From Pseudolabrys sp. (GTDB taxonomy: Bacteria; Pseudomonadota; Alphaproteobacteria; Rhizobiales; Xanthobacteraceae), in the NCBI GenBank assembly GCA_022841665.1, contig JALHRB010000026.1, positions 1 through 48,491 on the forward strand: a DNA stretch of 48,491 bases. The letters are read 5' to 3'. Numbering within the stretch: position 1 is the first letter of the stretch; each line of letters opens with the position of its first letter. The translations under genes and the position numbers were made by a program. Positions 28,290 through 35,774 of this stretch are shown piece by piece. Under the pieces are notes generated by a model that did no database searches, had not been told where the DNA came from, and worked only from the letters and a program-made list of their open reading frames with translations.

Positions 28290-29189
28290 CTACTTCCCCG
28301 CCTTCTCTCCCGCCGACTTCTCCTGCGCGCCGAGCGCGTCCGCCAGCCGCTGCGTGGCCGAGCCCGGCTTGAGCGGCTTCTGCTGGCTCTCATGCGGCGC
28401 CCAGCCCGACAGCCATGCGATCTCGAAGGTGGCGCGCAGACGGCCGTCGGCATCGGCAAAGCGCGCGGCATAGACCTCCGCCATGCGCAGCAAGGTCGCA
28501 CGCCGGAGCGGCGCGCGCCGGCGCTCGCTCAAGATGTTGGTGGCGCCCATGGCGCGCAGGTCGCGCATCAGCGTGAAAGGTGAATCGTAGCGCACGGTGA
28601 GCCGGTCGGAATCGACCACCGGCAGCGCGAAGCCCGCGCGCTGCATCAACGCACCCAGCTCGCGCAGGTCGGCGAAAGGCGCGACGCGCGGCGACAGCCC
28701 GCCTTCGACCTCGCTCTCGGCCTGCGCGAAAGCTTCGCGCAGTTCGGTGAGGCTCTCGCCCGCGATCAGCGCGGCGAGCAGCAGGCCGTCCGGCTTCAGC
28801 GCGCGCCGGATCTGGATCAGCGTGCCGGGCAGGTCATTCACGAATTGCAGCGCCAGTGCCGAGACGACGAGATTGAGCGAGGCGTCGGCGAAAGGCAGCG
28901 CCTCCTCGTCGGCGGCGACGCGCGGAAACATTTCATCGCCATGCGTCACCTCCGGCGCGGCCGCGACCAGCGTGCCGACCTTGCCGGTCTGCGCCAGCAC
29001 CCGGCGCACCGCACCGGTCGGCGTGCCGAGATCGACGGCGACGTCGAACGTGCGCAGTACCGCCGAAAGCCGCTCGCCCAGCTCGCCGGCAACGCGGTCG
29101 ATGAGAAACGTGGCCGGCCCAAGCGCGCGCGCGCGAGCGCGGCGGGTGCGCAGGAGCTGGCGGTCGAAGATGGCCGGGTTCGTTGGCAT
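28290..29189 (-). CDS. SAM-dependent methyltransferase, NDUFAF5/BioC-like
   Basis: Class I SAM-dependent methyltransferase fold, 299 residues. The N-terminal FDRQLLRTRRARA is typical of the alphaproteobacterial homologues of the complex I assembly factor NDUFAF5. The SAM-binding region is degenerate (VDLGTPTGAV in place of a D-x-G-x-G-x-G motif), followed by LPFADASLNLVVSALALQFV. The C-terminal WAPHESQQKPLKPGSA is another mark of this group. In this group hydroxylation rather than methylation has been shown for the human protein; here the activity is unknown. It is divergent from comF and only 16 bp from it, so both promoters overlap. Confidence 0.85.
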   Translation of the reverse strand: MPTNPAIFDRQLLRTRRARARALGPATFLIDRVAGELGERLSAVLRTFDVAVDLGTPTGAVRRVLAQTGKVGTLVAAAPEVTHGDEMFPRVAADEEALPFADASLNLVVSALALQFVNDLPGTLIQIRRALKPDGLLLAALIAGESLTELREAFAQAESEVEGGLSPRVAPFADLRELGALMQRAGFALPVVDSDRLTVRYDSPFTLMRDLRAMGATNILSERRRAPLRRATLLRMAEVYAARFADADGRLRATFEIAWLSGWAPHESQQKPLKPGSATQRLADALGAQEKSAGEKAGK

Positions 29190-29205
29190 CTGCTACCGTT
29201 TAAGC

Positions 29206-30006
29206 ATGAACGGGCTGGCGGCCGAAAGCCAAGAGCGGACCTCGCTTGCCGTGCGCGGATGGCATGGCATGCGCGCGGCTTTCCGTTTTGCGCTCGACGT
29301 CGCGCTGCCGCCGCTCTGCCCGTCCTGCCGCGAGCCGCTCGGCGACGGCGCCGGGCTCTGCGCCTCCTGCTGGTCGAAACTGTCACTGATCGAGCCGCCT
29401 TACTGCGCCCGCCTGGGCATTCCCTTCACCTACGACCCCGGCCCCGGCCTGCTGTCGATGGAGGCGATCGCCAATCCGCCGTCCTACGACCGGGCGCGCG
29501 CGGCGGTGCGCTACGACGACGTCGCCCGCGCGCTGGTGCACGCCTTCAAGTATAGCGACCGCCTCGACCTCGCGCCCATGATGGGCCGCTGGATGGCGCG
29601 CGCCGGGCGCGAACTGCTCGACGGCGCCGACGCACTGGTGCCGGTGCCGCTGCACTGGCGCCGGCTGTGGGCGCGGCGCTTCAACCAGTCGGCGGCGCTC
29701 GCCGCCGCCATCGGCGGCCCGGCCGGCGTGCCGGCGCTGCACGGCGTGCTCAACCGCGTGCGCGCCACGCCGCAGCAGGTCGGCCTGTCCAAGGCGCAAC
29801 GCGCCGACAACATGCAGGGCGCCTTCCGGGTGGCGCCCGAGCGCAAGGCCGACATCGCCGGGCGCAGGCTGGTGCTGATCGACGATGTGCTCACCTCCGG
29901 CGCCACCGCCGAGGCATCGGCCCGCGCGCTGCTGCGGGCCGGGGCCGCCCAGGTCGACGTGCTGGTCTTCGCACGGGTTGTCGCGGGCGGCCGCAGCCCC
30001 ATATAA
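29206..30006 (+). CDS. comF: ComF family protein
   Basis: ComF-type protein of 266 residues. An N-terminal zinc ribbon has C38-x2-C41 and C52-x2-C55. A phosphoribosyltransferase-like domain ends with the PRPP motif VLIDDVLTSGAT at 223-234. Such proteins support natural DNA uptake in some species; in alphaproteobacteria the function is mostly unproven. I chose ATG 29206 (MNGLAAESQ) because longer readings run into the divergent methyltransferase. It heads a unit with grxC (25 bp), a nitrilase gene and a DUF1178 gene. Confidence 0.92.
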   Translation: MNGLAAESQERTSLAVRGWHGMRAAFRFALDVALPPLCPSCREPLGDGAGLCASCWSKLSLIEPPYCARLGIPFTYDPGPGLLSMEAIANPPSYDRARAAVRYDDVARALVHAFKYSDRLDLAPMMGRWMARAGRELLDGADALVPVPLHWRRLWARRFNQSAALAAAIGGPAGVPALHGVLNRVRATPQQVGLSKAQRADNMQGAFRVAPERKADIAGRRLVLIDDVLTSGATAEASARALLRAGAAQVDVLVFARVVAGGRSPI

Positions 30007-30031
30007 ATGGCCCCATAACGCGGAACCGTGC

Positions 30032-30304
30032 ATGCCCCCCGTCGAAATTTACACCACCCCTTATTGCCCCTATTGCACCTCGGCCAAGGCCCTGCTTAAG
30101 CGGAAGGGTGTTGAGTTCAAGGAGATCGGCGTGGCGGGCGACTGGGAGTTGCGCGAGCAGATGATCCAGCGGGCGAACGGGCGCACCACGGTGCCGCAGA
30201 TCTTCATCGGCCGGACGCATGTCGGCGGCTGTGACGACCTGCACGCGCTGGAGCGCGCCGGCAAGCTCGATCCGCTGCTCCAGGCCGAAGGATCGCGCGT
30301 ATGA
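30032..30304 (+). CDS. grxC: Glutaredoxin 3 (dithiol)
   Basis: Cytoplasmic glutathione-dependent disulfide reductase, 90 residues, thioredoxin fold. The active site C12-P-Y-C15 is in the dithiol form. The glutathione-binding TVPQIFIG with cis-proline and GGCDDLHALERAG at the C-terminal part are intact. The stop overlaps the next gene by ATGA. It is the second member of the comF unit, an arrangement repeated widely in the order. Confidence 0.96.
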   Translation: MPPVEIYTTPYCPYCTSAKALLKRKGVEFKEIGVAGDWELREQMIQRANGRTTVPQIFIGRTHVGGCDDLHALERAGKLDPLLQAEGSRV

Positions 30305-31176
30305 GCGCAGCCACCTTCAAGGCGGCGATGATCCAGATGCGCGCGGGCTTGACGCCGGCGGCGAACGTCGACGCCGCCGTGAAGCTGATCGGCGAGGCCA
30401 AGCAAGGCGGCGCCGCTTACGTGCAAACGCCCGAGATGACCAACATCCTGGCGGCCAAGCGCGAGCAACTCTTCGCCGCCGTCGTCGAGGAGGGGCGCGA
30501 CGCCGCGCTCGCCACCTTCCGTGAGCTGGCGCGCAAGCTCGGCATCTTCCTGCATGTCGGCTCGCTGGCGGTCAGGATCAGTCCCGACAAGGCGGCCAAC
30601 CGCTCTTTCCTGATCGATCACAAAGGCGAGGTGGCCGCACGCTACGACAAGATCCACATGTTCGACGTCGACCTCGCCGGCGGCGAGAGCTACCGCGAGT
30701 CAAACAATTACCGGCCCGGCGAAAGCGGCGTGCTGAGCGACCTGCCCTGGGGCCGCCTCGGCCTGACCATCTGCTACGACCTGCGTTTCCCGGCGCTCTA
30801 TCGCGCGCTGGCGGAAGCCGGCGCCATCATGCTGGCGATCCCCTCCGCCTTCACCAGGCAGACCGGCGAGGCGCACTGGCACGTCTTGAACCGCGCGCGT
30901 GCGATCGAGAACGGCTGCTTCGTCTTCGCCGCCGCGCAAGGCGGCAAGCACGAGAACGGGCGCGAAACCTTCGGCCATTCCCTCATCGTCGATCCCTGGG
31001 GCCGCATTCTGGCGGAAGGCGGCACCGAGCCGGGCGTGGTGATGGCCGAGATCGATCCTGCCGAAGTGGCGAAGGCGCGCGCGCGCATCCCGTCGCTCCA
31101 GCACGGCCGGCGCTTCGAGCTGGTCGAACCGATGGCCGAGCCGTCGCATCTCCATGTCGTGCGGAGTGCCGAATGA
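30301..31176 (+). CDS. Carbon-nitrogen hydrolase (Nit2-like nitrilase superfamily)
   Basis: Amidase of the nitrilase superfamily, 291 residues. The Glu-Lys-Cys triad is visible as E45 (TPEMTN), K117 (YDKIHMFDVD) and C158 (TICYDLRFP). Length and the sequence SFTRQ-type pocket (AIPSAFTRQTGEAHW) fit the Nit1/Nit2 branch, whose members hydrolyse deaminated glutathione or omega-amides. The position behind grxC agrees with a role in glutathione repair; this is inference. It overlaps genes on both sides by four bases. Confidence 0.92.
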   Translation: MSAATFKAAMIQMRAGLTPAANVDAAVKLIGEAKQGGAAYVQTPEMTNILAAKREQLFAAVVEEGRDAALATFRELARKLGIFLHVGSLAVRISPDKAANRSFLIDHKGEVAARYDKIHMFDVDLAGGESYRESNNYRPGESGVLSDLPWGRLGLTICYDLRFPALYRALAEAGAIMLAIPSAFTRQTGEAHWHVLNRARAIENGCFVFAAAQGGKHENGRETFGHSLIVDPWGRILAEGGTEPGVVMAEIDPAEVAKARARIPSLQHGRRFELVEPMAEPSHLHVVRSAE

Positions 31177-31658
31177 TCAAATACGCGCTCGTCTGCGAAG
31201 CGGGCCACGACTTCGAAAGCTGGTTTGCGGACAGCGCGGCTTTCGACAAGCAGGCCAAGCGCAAGCTCGTCACGTGCCCGGTATGCGACTCGGCCAAGGT
31301 TGAGAAGGCGATCATGGCGCCGCGGCTCGCCAACACGAAGAAGCGCGGTGCGCGCGCCGTCGAAATGCCCGCGCCGGCCCAAGCGCCCGAAACGCCGGCC
31401 GAGGCGCCCGCGCCGGTGGCGATGATCTCGCCGCAGGAGCAGGAATTCCGCGCCAAGCTCAAGGAGCTGCGCGAGCACCTGACCAAGAACGCCTCCGACG
31501 TCGGCAACAAGTTTCCCGAGGAAGCGCGCAAGATGCATTACGGCGAGACCGAGCACCGCTCGATCTACGGCGTCGCCTCGCCGGAAGAAGCCAAGGAACT
31601 GGCCGAGGAAGGCATCGAATTCCACCCGTTGCCGGTGCTGCCGGACGAGAGGAATTAG
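31173..31658 (+). CDS. DUF1178 family protein
   Basis: The protein has 161 residues. The N terminus has a zinc-ribbon look: MIKYALVCEAGHDFESWF, then VTCPVCDSAKVEKAIMAP, giving C8, C35 and C38 plus H11 as possible ligands. A Pro/Ala linker (about 60-88) precedes a helical C-terminal domain with FRAKLKELREHL and the conserved KMHYGETEHRSIYG. Function unknown. It overlaps the nitrilase stop by ATGA, so it is the fourth gene of the comF unit. A large palindromic repeat region follows. Confidence 0.92.
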   Translation: MIKYALVCEAGHDFESWFADSAAFDKQAKRKLVTCPVCDSAKVEKAIMAPRLANTKKRGARAVEMPAPAQAPETPAEAPAPVAMISPQEQEFRAKLKELREHLTKNASDVGNKFPEEARKMHYGETEHRSIYGVASPEEAKELAEEGIEFHPLPVLPDERN

Positions 31659-31677
31659 CGCGTCTTTGACGCGCGTG

Positions 31678-31723
31678 TCCCGGGCGCAGCGCAGTACGAA
31701 GTAGTGCGCTGCAGACCCGGGAT
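31678..31723. repeat. Imperfect palindromic repeat after DUF1178
   Basis: TCCCGGG-C-GCAGCGCA on the left pairs with TGCGCTGC-AGA-CCCGGGA on the right around an 11-nt loop, with a small bulge. It is a separate family from the other repeats in the window and directly precedes the 22-bp perfect hairpin. Confidence 0.75.
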
Positions 31724-31748
31724 CGTCACGAACTCATTCGTTTGTAAG

Positions 31749-31797
31749 GCCCCGGATATGCGGTGCAACGTTCCACGTTGCACCGCATATCCGGGGC
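31749..31797. repeat. Perfect 22-bp hairpin between convergent genes
   Basis: The arms 31749-31770 and 31776-31797 are exact reverse complements over 22 bp with loop TTCCA. It lies between the DUF1178 gene and the convergent exporter, 6 bp from the exporter stop. No T tract follows on either strand, so classical factor-independent termination is not indicated, though it could block read-through both ways. Confidence 0.85.
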
Positions 31798-31803
31798 ATG
31801 CTG

Positions 31804-32688
31804 CTAATACGCCCACACCAACACCGCCACGCCGATCACCACCAGCACGATGCCGATGGCTTCGCGTGCCGTGGTCGGCTGCTTGAAGATGAAGCGCGTC
31901 ACGCCTTGCGCGAACAGCACCTCGACCAGCGCCAGCGTGCGGACGTTGGCGGCCGAGGTGATGGCGAAGGCGAGAAACCAGAATTGCGAGGCGAAGGCGC
32001 CCATGAAGCCGGCAAACAGCGACGGCTTCCAGGCGCGCATGATGTCGCGCAGCACTTTCGGATCGCGCAGCGCCAGATAGAGCGACAGCAGCGCGGCCTG
32101 GATCACCAGGCCGACCGCGAGCGTGAAGGTCGCCGCCAGCACGAAATCGGAAAGCTGCAAGGAGAGGATGGCGCCACGATAGCTGATCGCCGACAGCGCA
32201 AACAGTGCGCCGGAAATGAGCCCGATGACGGTCGAGCGGGTGGTGCTCGCCTCCGCCGCGCCCGGCTTGAGCGACATCACGACCACGCCGGCGGTGGCGA
32301 TCAGGATGGCCGTGCCGGTCAGCGGCGTCACATGGTCGCCGAGGAAGACGAGCCCGAACAGCGCCACCTGCACCGGCTCGGTCTTGATGTAGGCATAGGC
32401 CACCACGAAGGAGCGCTGGCCCATCACCGACAGCATGGTCGCGGTGGCGGCGATCTGCGTCAAAGCGCCAGCGACCGCCCACGGCCAGAACGGCGCCGGC
32501 ACCTCGGGCAGCGTGCTGCCGGTCACCGCCAAGAGGCCGAACAGGAACAGCAGCGCGAAGGGAAAGCCGAACAGGAAGCGCACGTGCGTGGCGCCCACCG
32601 TGCCGAGCGTGGCGGTGAGCTCGCGCTGCACGGCGTTGCGCGCGGTCTGCGCCGCCGCGGCGATCAGCGTGAAGACGGCCCAGAGCAT
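31804..32688 (-). CDS. EamA/DMT superfamily transporter
   Basis: Inner-membrane transporter of the drug/metabolite family, 294 residues with about ten hydrophobic segments in two EamA halves (about 5-140 and 150-290). Examples are FLFGFPFALLFLFGLLAV and IVLVVIGVAVLVWAY at the end. The middle holds a short charged loop KPGAAEASTTRST. The substrate is not predictable; relatives export amino acids, nucleosides or sugars. It starts at ATG 32688. Neighbours are repeats on both sides, and it does not form an operon with the small gene upstream. Confidence 0.88.
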   Translation of the reverse strand: MLWAVFTLIAAAAQTARNAVQRELTATLGTVGATHVRFLFGFPFALLFLFGLLAVTGSTLPEVPAPFWPWAVAGALTQIAATATMLSVMGQRSFVVAYAYIKTEPVQVALFGLVFLGDHVTPLTGTAILIATAGVVVMSLKPGAAEASTTRSTVIGLISGALFALSAISYRGAILSLQLSDFVLAATFTLAVGLVIQAALLSLYLALRDPKVLRDIMRAWKPSLFAGFMGAFASQFWFLAFAITSAANVRTLALVEVLFAQGVTRFIFKQPTTAREAIGIVLVVIGVAVLVWAY

Positions 32689-32698
32689 TTCCTCTCCG

Positions 32699-32842
32699 TG
32701 TCATGCGCGGGCTAAAGGCGCATTGCGCCGTCTTTGCGCCACTTGACCCGCGCATCCATGATGACTCTCGAATCTCGAAAGCCTTATTTCGTTTGTGCTT
32801 GGTGAGTAGCCTCATGGATTGCCGGGTCAAGCCCGGCAATGA
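32699..32842. repeat. Palindromic repeats upstream of the DMT transporter
   Basis: Two elements lie side by side. GTCATGCGCGGG at the left (from 32699) pairs with CCCGCGCATCCATGATGAC further right. A compact hairpin, ATTGCCGGG-TCAAG-CCCGGCAAT, spans 32818-32840. Confidence 0.7.
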
Positions 32843-32850
32843 CCGGGCTG

Positions 32851-33195
32851 CTATGCAGCCGTCGCCTTGATCTCGGCGGCCTCGGGAAACTCCATCACCT
32901 TGCCCTGCTCGTTGTCGATGAGCAGGAACAGGTCGAAATAGCGGATGGTCGGCGCAGCCCCGGTGCGCTTGATCAGGGCCTGCCGCCATTCCTCGTTGTG
33001 CGCGCGCTTGGCGGCGTCCACCGAGGGCCAGATATAGACGCCGGCGCCGGTCTTGCCGTTCAATTCGAGCACGAAGTGCTTGCGCAGCAGTTCTTTGTTC
33101 GCGGTCCACTTCGGGATGACGTTGCGGGCCTCCTCCGCCACCTGCTGGCGGCTCCAGCCCTTGGGAGAATTGAATTCGACCAGTTCGAGGATCAT
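32851..33195 (-). CDS. Small alpha/beta-barrel-like protein, YdhR type
   Basis: The protein has 114 residues with no signal peptide. The pattern of a first strand (MILELVEFN), a helix with SRQQVAEEARNVIPKW, then strand KHFVLELN, GVYIWPSVDAAKRAHNEEWRQALI and a last strand YFDLFLLIDN resembles the dimeric alpha/beta-barrel fold of YdhR-type putative monooxygenases, in particular the VYIWPS...A segment. This is a fold-level guess and the substrate is unknown. It lies between repeat blocks, 70 bp downstream of ubiG on the same strand. Confidence 0.75.
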   Translation of the reverse strand: MILELVEFNSPKGWSRQQVAEEARNVIPKWTANKELLRKHFVLELNGKTGAGVYIWPSVDAAKRAHNEEWRQALIKRTGAAPTIRYFDLFLLIDNEQGKVMEFPEAAEIKATAA

Positions 33196-33224
33196 GCGGC
33201 CTTCCCTCCGTGCTTTTTCACTTG

Positions 33225-33273
33225 GCGCATGATCTTGTCCGAAAACCGGTTCCCATTTTTCGGGATCATGCGC
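33225..33273. repeat. Palindromic repeat overlapping the ubiG stop
   Basis: GCGCATGATC (33225-33234) and GATCATGCGC (33264-33273) are perfect arms around CCGAAAACCGG-type inner sequence. The right arm contains the ubiG stop codon at 33266-33268. This family is frequent in intergenic DNA of the order. Confidence 0.85.
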
Positions 33274-34030
33274 TGTCCTTCTCCCCCACCAGCATGTAGT
33301 TCACATCCATGTCGGACGAGAGCTGCCAGCGGTCGGCGAGCAGATTGTAGATCACGCCGCGCTCGCCGGTCACGTTGAGCCCGCTCGCCTCGAAGGCGCG
33401 TTCCAGCTCTTCCGGCGTGACGAACTTGTCCCATTGATGCGTGCCGCGCGGCACCCAGCGCAGCACGTATTCGGCGCCGACGATGGCCAAAGCAAAACTC
33501 TTCAGCGTGCGGTTGAGCGTGGCCGCGACCATCAGCCCGCCCGGCTTCACCATGGAGGCGCAGGTGGCGACGAAGGATTTGACGTCGGCGACGTGCTCAA
33601 CCACCTCCATCATCAGCACCACGTCGAAGCGCTCGCCGGCCTCCGCCAGCGCCTCCGCGGTGGTGGCCCGGTAGTCAATGGCGAGGTCGCCCTCCTCGGC
33701 GTGCGCCTGCGCCGCCGCGATGTTCTCCGCGGCCGGGTCGGCCCCCACCATCTCGGCCCCCAGCCGCGCCAGGGGCTCCGACAGGATGCCGCCGCCGCAG
33801 CCGATGTCGAGGATGCGCAAGCCCTTGAGGCAGTCGAGCTTCTTGGGGTCGCGCCCGAAATGCGCGGCGGCGCGGTCGCGGATATAGCCGACCCGGACCG
33901 GGTTGAACTTGTGCAGGGCGGCCATGGGCCCGCGCGCATCCCACCAGTCGGCGGCGTGGCGCGAAAAACGCTCCACCTCGCGCGCGTCAATGCTGGAATG
34001 GCGGGCTTTTGGGTTAACCATCGGGACCAT
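33266..34030 (-). CDS. ubiG: Ubiquinone biosynthesis O-methyltransferase UbiG
   Basis: SAM-dependent O-methyltransferase acting twice in ubiquinone synthesis, on polyprenyl catechol intermediates at the membrane face. It has 254 residues from ATG 34030 (GGAAG five bases upstream); ATG 34021 is an alternative. The N-terminal [20 protein letters not shown] is the standard UbiG start. The SAM site LDIGCGGG ends at residue 81, followed by [10 protein letters not shown] and [17 protein letters not shown]. The last codons and the stop lie in a palindromic repeat, so the C terminus may differ from close relatives. It is divergent from lysC. Confidence 0.95.
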   Translation of the reverse strand: MVPMVNPKARHSSIDAREVERFSRHAADWWDARGPMAALHKFNPVRVGYIRDRAAAHFGRDPKKLDCLKGLRILDIGCGGGILSEPLARLGAEMVGADPAAENIAAAQAHAEEGDLAIDYRATTAEALAEAGERFDVVLMMEVVEHVADVKSFVATCASMVKPGGLMVAATLNRTLKSFALAIVGAEYVLRWVPRGTHQWDKFVTPEELERAFEASGLNVTGERGVIYNLLADRWQLSSDMDVNYMLVGEKDSA

Positions 34031-34155
34031 CGCGGCTTCCGGCCGGCGCCTTATGTTGCAGGGCAGCGACCGCATCGGTATGTATACGCGCCTTTTCCGG
34101 CCGGCGCCCGGGCACCGCCCCGCGCCGGCCGCTTGTTAGCACGTCCGGGAACGTC

Positions 34156-35409
34156 ATGCCTCGCCTGGTGATGAAATTCGGCGGAACCTCCGTCGCCGAC
34201 CTCGACCGCATCCGCAACGTGGCGCGCCACGTCAAACGTGAGGTCGATGCCGGCTATGACGTGGCGGTCGTGGTCTCCGCCATGGCCGGCGTGACCAACC
34301 AGCTCGTGGCCTGGTGCCGCGAGGCGGCCATGCTGCACGACGCGCGCGAATACGACGCCGTGGTGGCGACCGGCGAGCAGGTCACCGCCGGGCTTTTGGC
34401 CATCGTGCTGGAAGGCATGGGCGTGAACGCGCGCTCCTGGCAGGGCTGGCAGCTGCCGATCCTGACCGACGGCGCGCATGGCGCCGCCCGCATCCTCGAC
34501 GTCAACGGCGCCGAGCTGATCAAGCGCTTCGAGGAGCGCGGCCAGGTCGCCGTGATGGCCGGCTTCCAGGGCATCCACAAGGAGACCGGCCGCATCACCA
34601 CGCTCGGCCGCGGCGGCTCCGACACCAGCGCCGTGGCGCTCGCCGCCGCCATCAAGGCCGAGCGCTGCGACATCTACACCGACGTGGACGGCGTCTACAC
34701 CACCGACCCGCGCGTGGTGCCGAAGGCGCACCGCATGGACAAGATCGCCTTCGAGGAGATGCTGGAGCTGGCCTCGCTCGGCGCCAAGGTCATGCAGGTG
34801 CGCTCGGTCGAGCTCGGCATGGTGCACAATGTGCGCATTTTCGTGCGCTCCAGCTTCGTTCCGCCCGAAGACATCGACCCGCGCCAGACGCCGCCGGGCA
34901 CGCTAATCTGCGACGAGAGTGAGATCATGGAACAGCAAGTCGTCACCGGCATCGCCTTCTCCAAGGACGAGGCGCAAATCTCCATCCGCCGCGTGCAGGA
35001 CAAGCCGGGGGTCGCAGCCGCGATCTTCGGGCCGCTCGCCGACGGCAACATCAACGTCGACATGATCGTGCAGAACGTGTCGGCCGACGGCGCCACCACC
35101 GACCTCACCTTCACGGTGCCCTCCGCCGACTACGAGCGGGCGCGAGCCACCATCGAGAAGGCCAAGGGCGCGATCGGTTTCGAGCGGCTGGACGGAGCGA
35201 CCGACGTGGCCAAGGTGTCGGTGATCGGCATCGGCATGCGCAGCCATGCGGGCGTAGCGGCCAAGGCGTTCAAGGCGCTGTCCGAGCGCAACATCAACAT
35301 CCGCGCCATCACCACCTCCGAGATCAAGTTCTCGGTGCTGATCGACGCCGCCTATACCGAGCTGGCGGTGCGCACCCTGCACACGCTCTACGGGCTGGAT
35401 AAGGCCTGA
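34156..35409 (+). CDS. lysC: Aspartate kinase
   Basis: First step of the aspartate family (lysine, threonine, methionine, diaminopimelate): ATP-dependent phosphorylation of aspartate. It has 417 residues. The catalytic motif KFGGTSVAD is at residues 7-15, then VVVSAMAGVTN, GRGGSDTSAVALA and YTDVDGVYTTDPR. Two ACT domains (about 265-410) follow VTGIAFSKDEAQISI and SVIGIGMRSHAGVA and suggest feedback control by lysine or threonine. It is a single-function enzyme without the homoserine dehydrogenase part. A 365-nt repeat-filled gap separates it from ptsP. Confidence 0.97.
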   Translation: MPRLVMKFGGTSVADLDRIRNVARHVKREVDAGYDVAVVVSAMAGVTNQLVAWCREAAMLHDAREYDAVVATGEQVTAGLLAIVLEGMGVNARSWQGWQLPILTDGAHGAARILDVNGAELIKRFEERGQVAVMAGFQGIHKETGRITTLGRGGSDTSAVALAAAIKAERCDIYTDVDGVYTTDPRVVPKAHRMDKIAFEEMLELASLGAKVMQVRSVELGMVHNVRIFVRSSFVPPEDIDPRQTPPGTLICDESEIMEQQVVTGIAFSKDEAQISIRRVQDKPGVAAAIFGPLADGNINVDMIVQNVSADGATTDLTFTVPSADYERARATIEKAKGAIGFERLDGATDVAKVSVIGIGMRSHAGVAAKAFKALSERNINIRAITTSEIKFSVLIDAAYTELAVRTLHTLYGLDKA

Positions 35410-35774
35410 CTTCACCTCTCCCCGCATCCGAACTCGGGTTTACCCGGGTTCGGCACTTAGAGTGGCCGAAGTCGGAAACATCCGACTTCGGCGGGGAGAG
35501 GTCGACTTGCGAGCGCAGCGCGCGAGCAAGTCGGGCGAGGGGGCGTCTCAGGCGAGCATCCAGGCCCCCTCACCCGGCTCGCTTCGCTCGCCACCCTCTC
35601 CCCGCAGGCGGGGAGAGGGGAAAAAGGCGCTTTGGCTTGCCCCTTGCAGGGGCCATTCGCTATAGCCTGAACAAGAGGCGGCCGCAGGAATCGGGTTCCG
35701 GCGGTCGCTATTCGTACATGATTGAGCCGTAGACGGGGCTGCGGATTGGCCGCGGCCCGACAAGGACCTGACTG
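35410..35774. repeat. 365-nt repeat-filled gap between lysC and ptsP
   Basis: There is no gene. An outer pair CCTCTCCCCGC (35415-35425) and GCGGGGAGAGG (35491-35501) encloses two hairpins: CCGAACTCGGGT/ACCCGGGTTCGG with one wobble (35428-35453) and a perfect 11-bp CCGAAGTCGGA/TCCGACTTCGG (35466-35491). A further palindrome, CCCTCTCCCCGC-AG-GCGGGGAGAGGG, lies at 35594-35619, followed by AAAAA. The last 150 bp hold the ptsP promoter region, in which I recognise no clear motif. Confidence 0.8.

Noticed and set aside
31749-31797. The 22-bp hairpin as a factor-independent terminator
   Set aside because: No run of T follows on either strand; it is kept as a repeat or barrier only.
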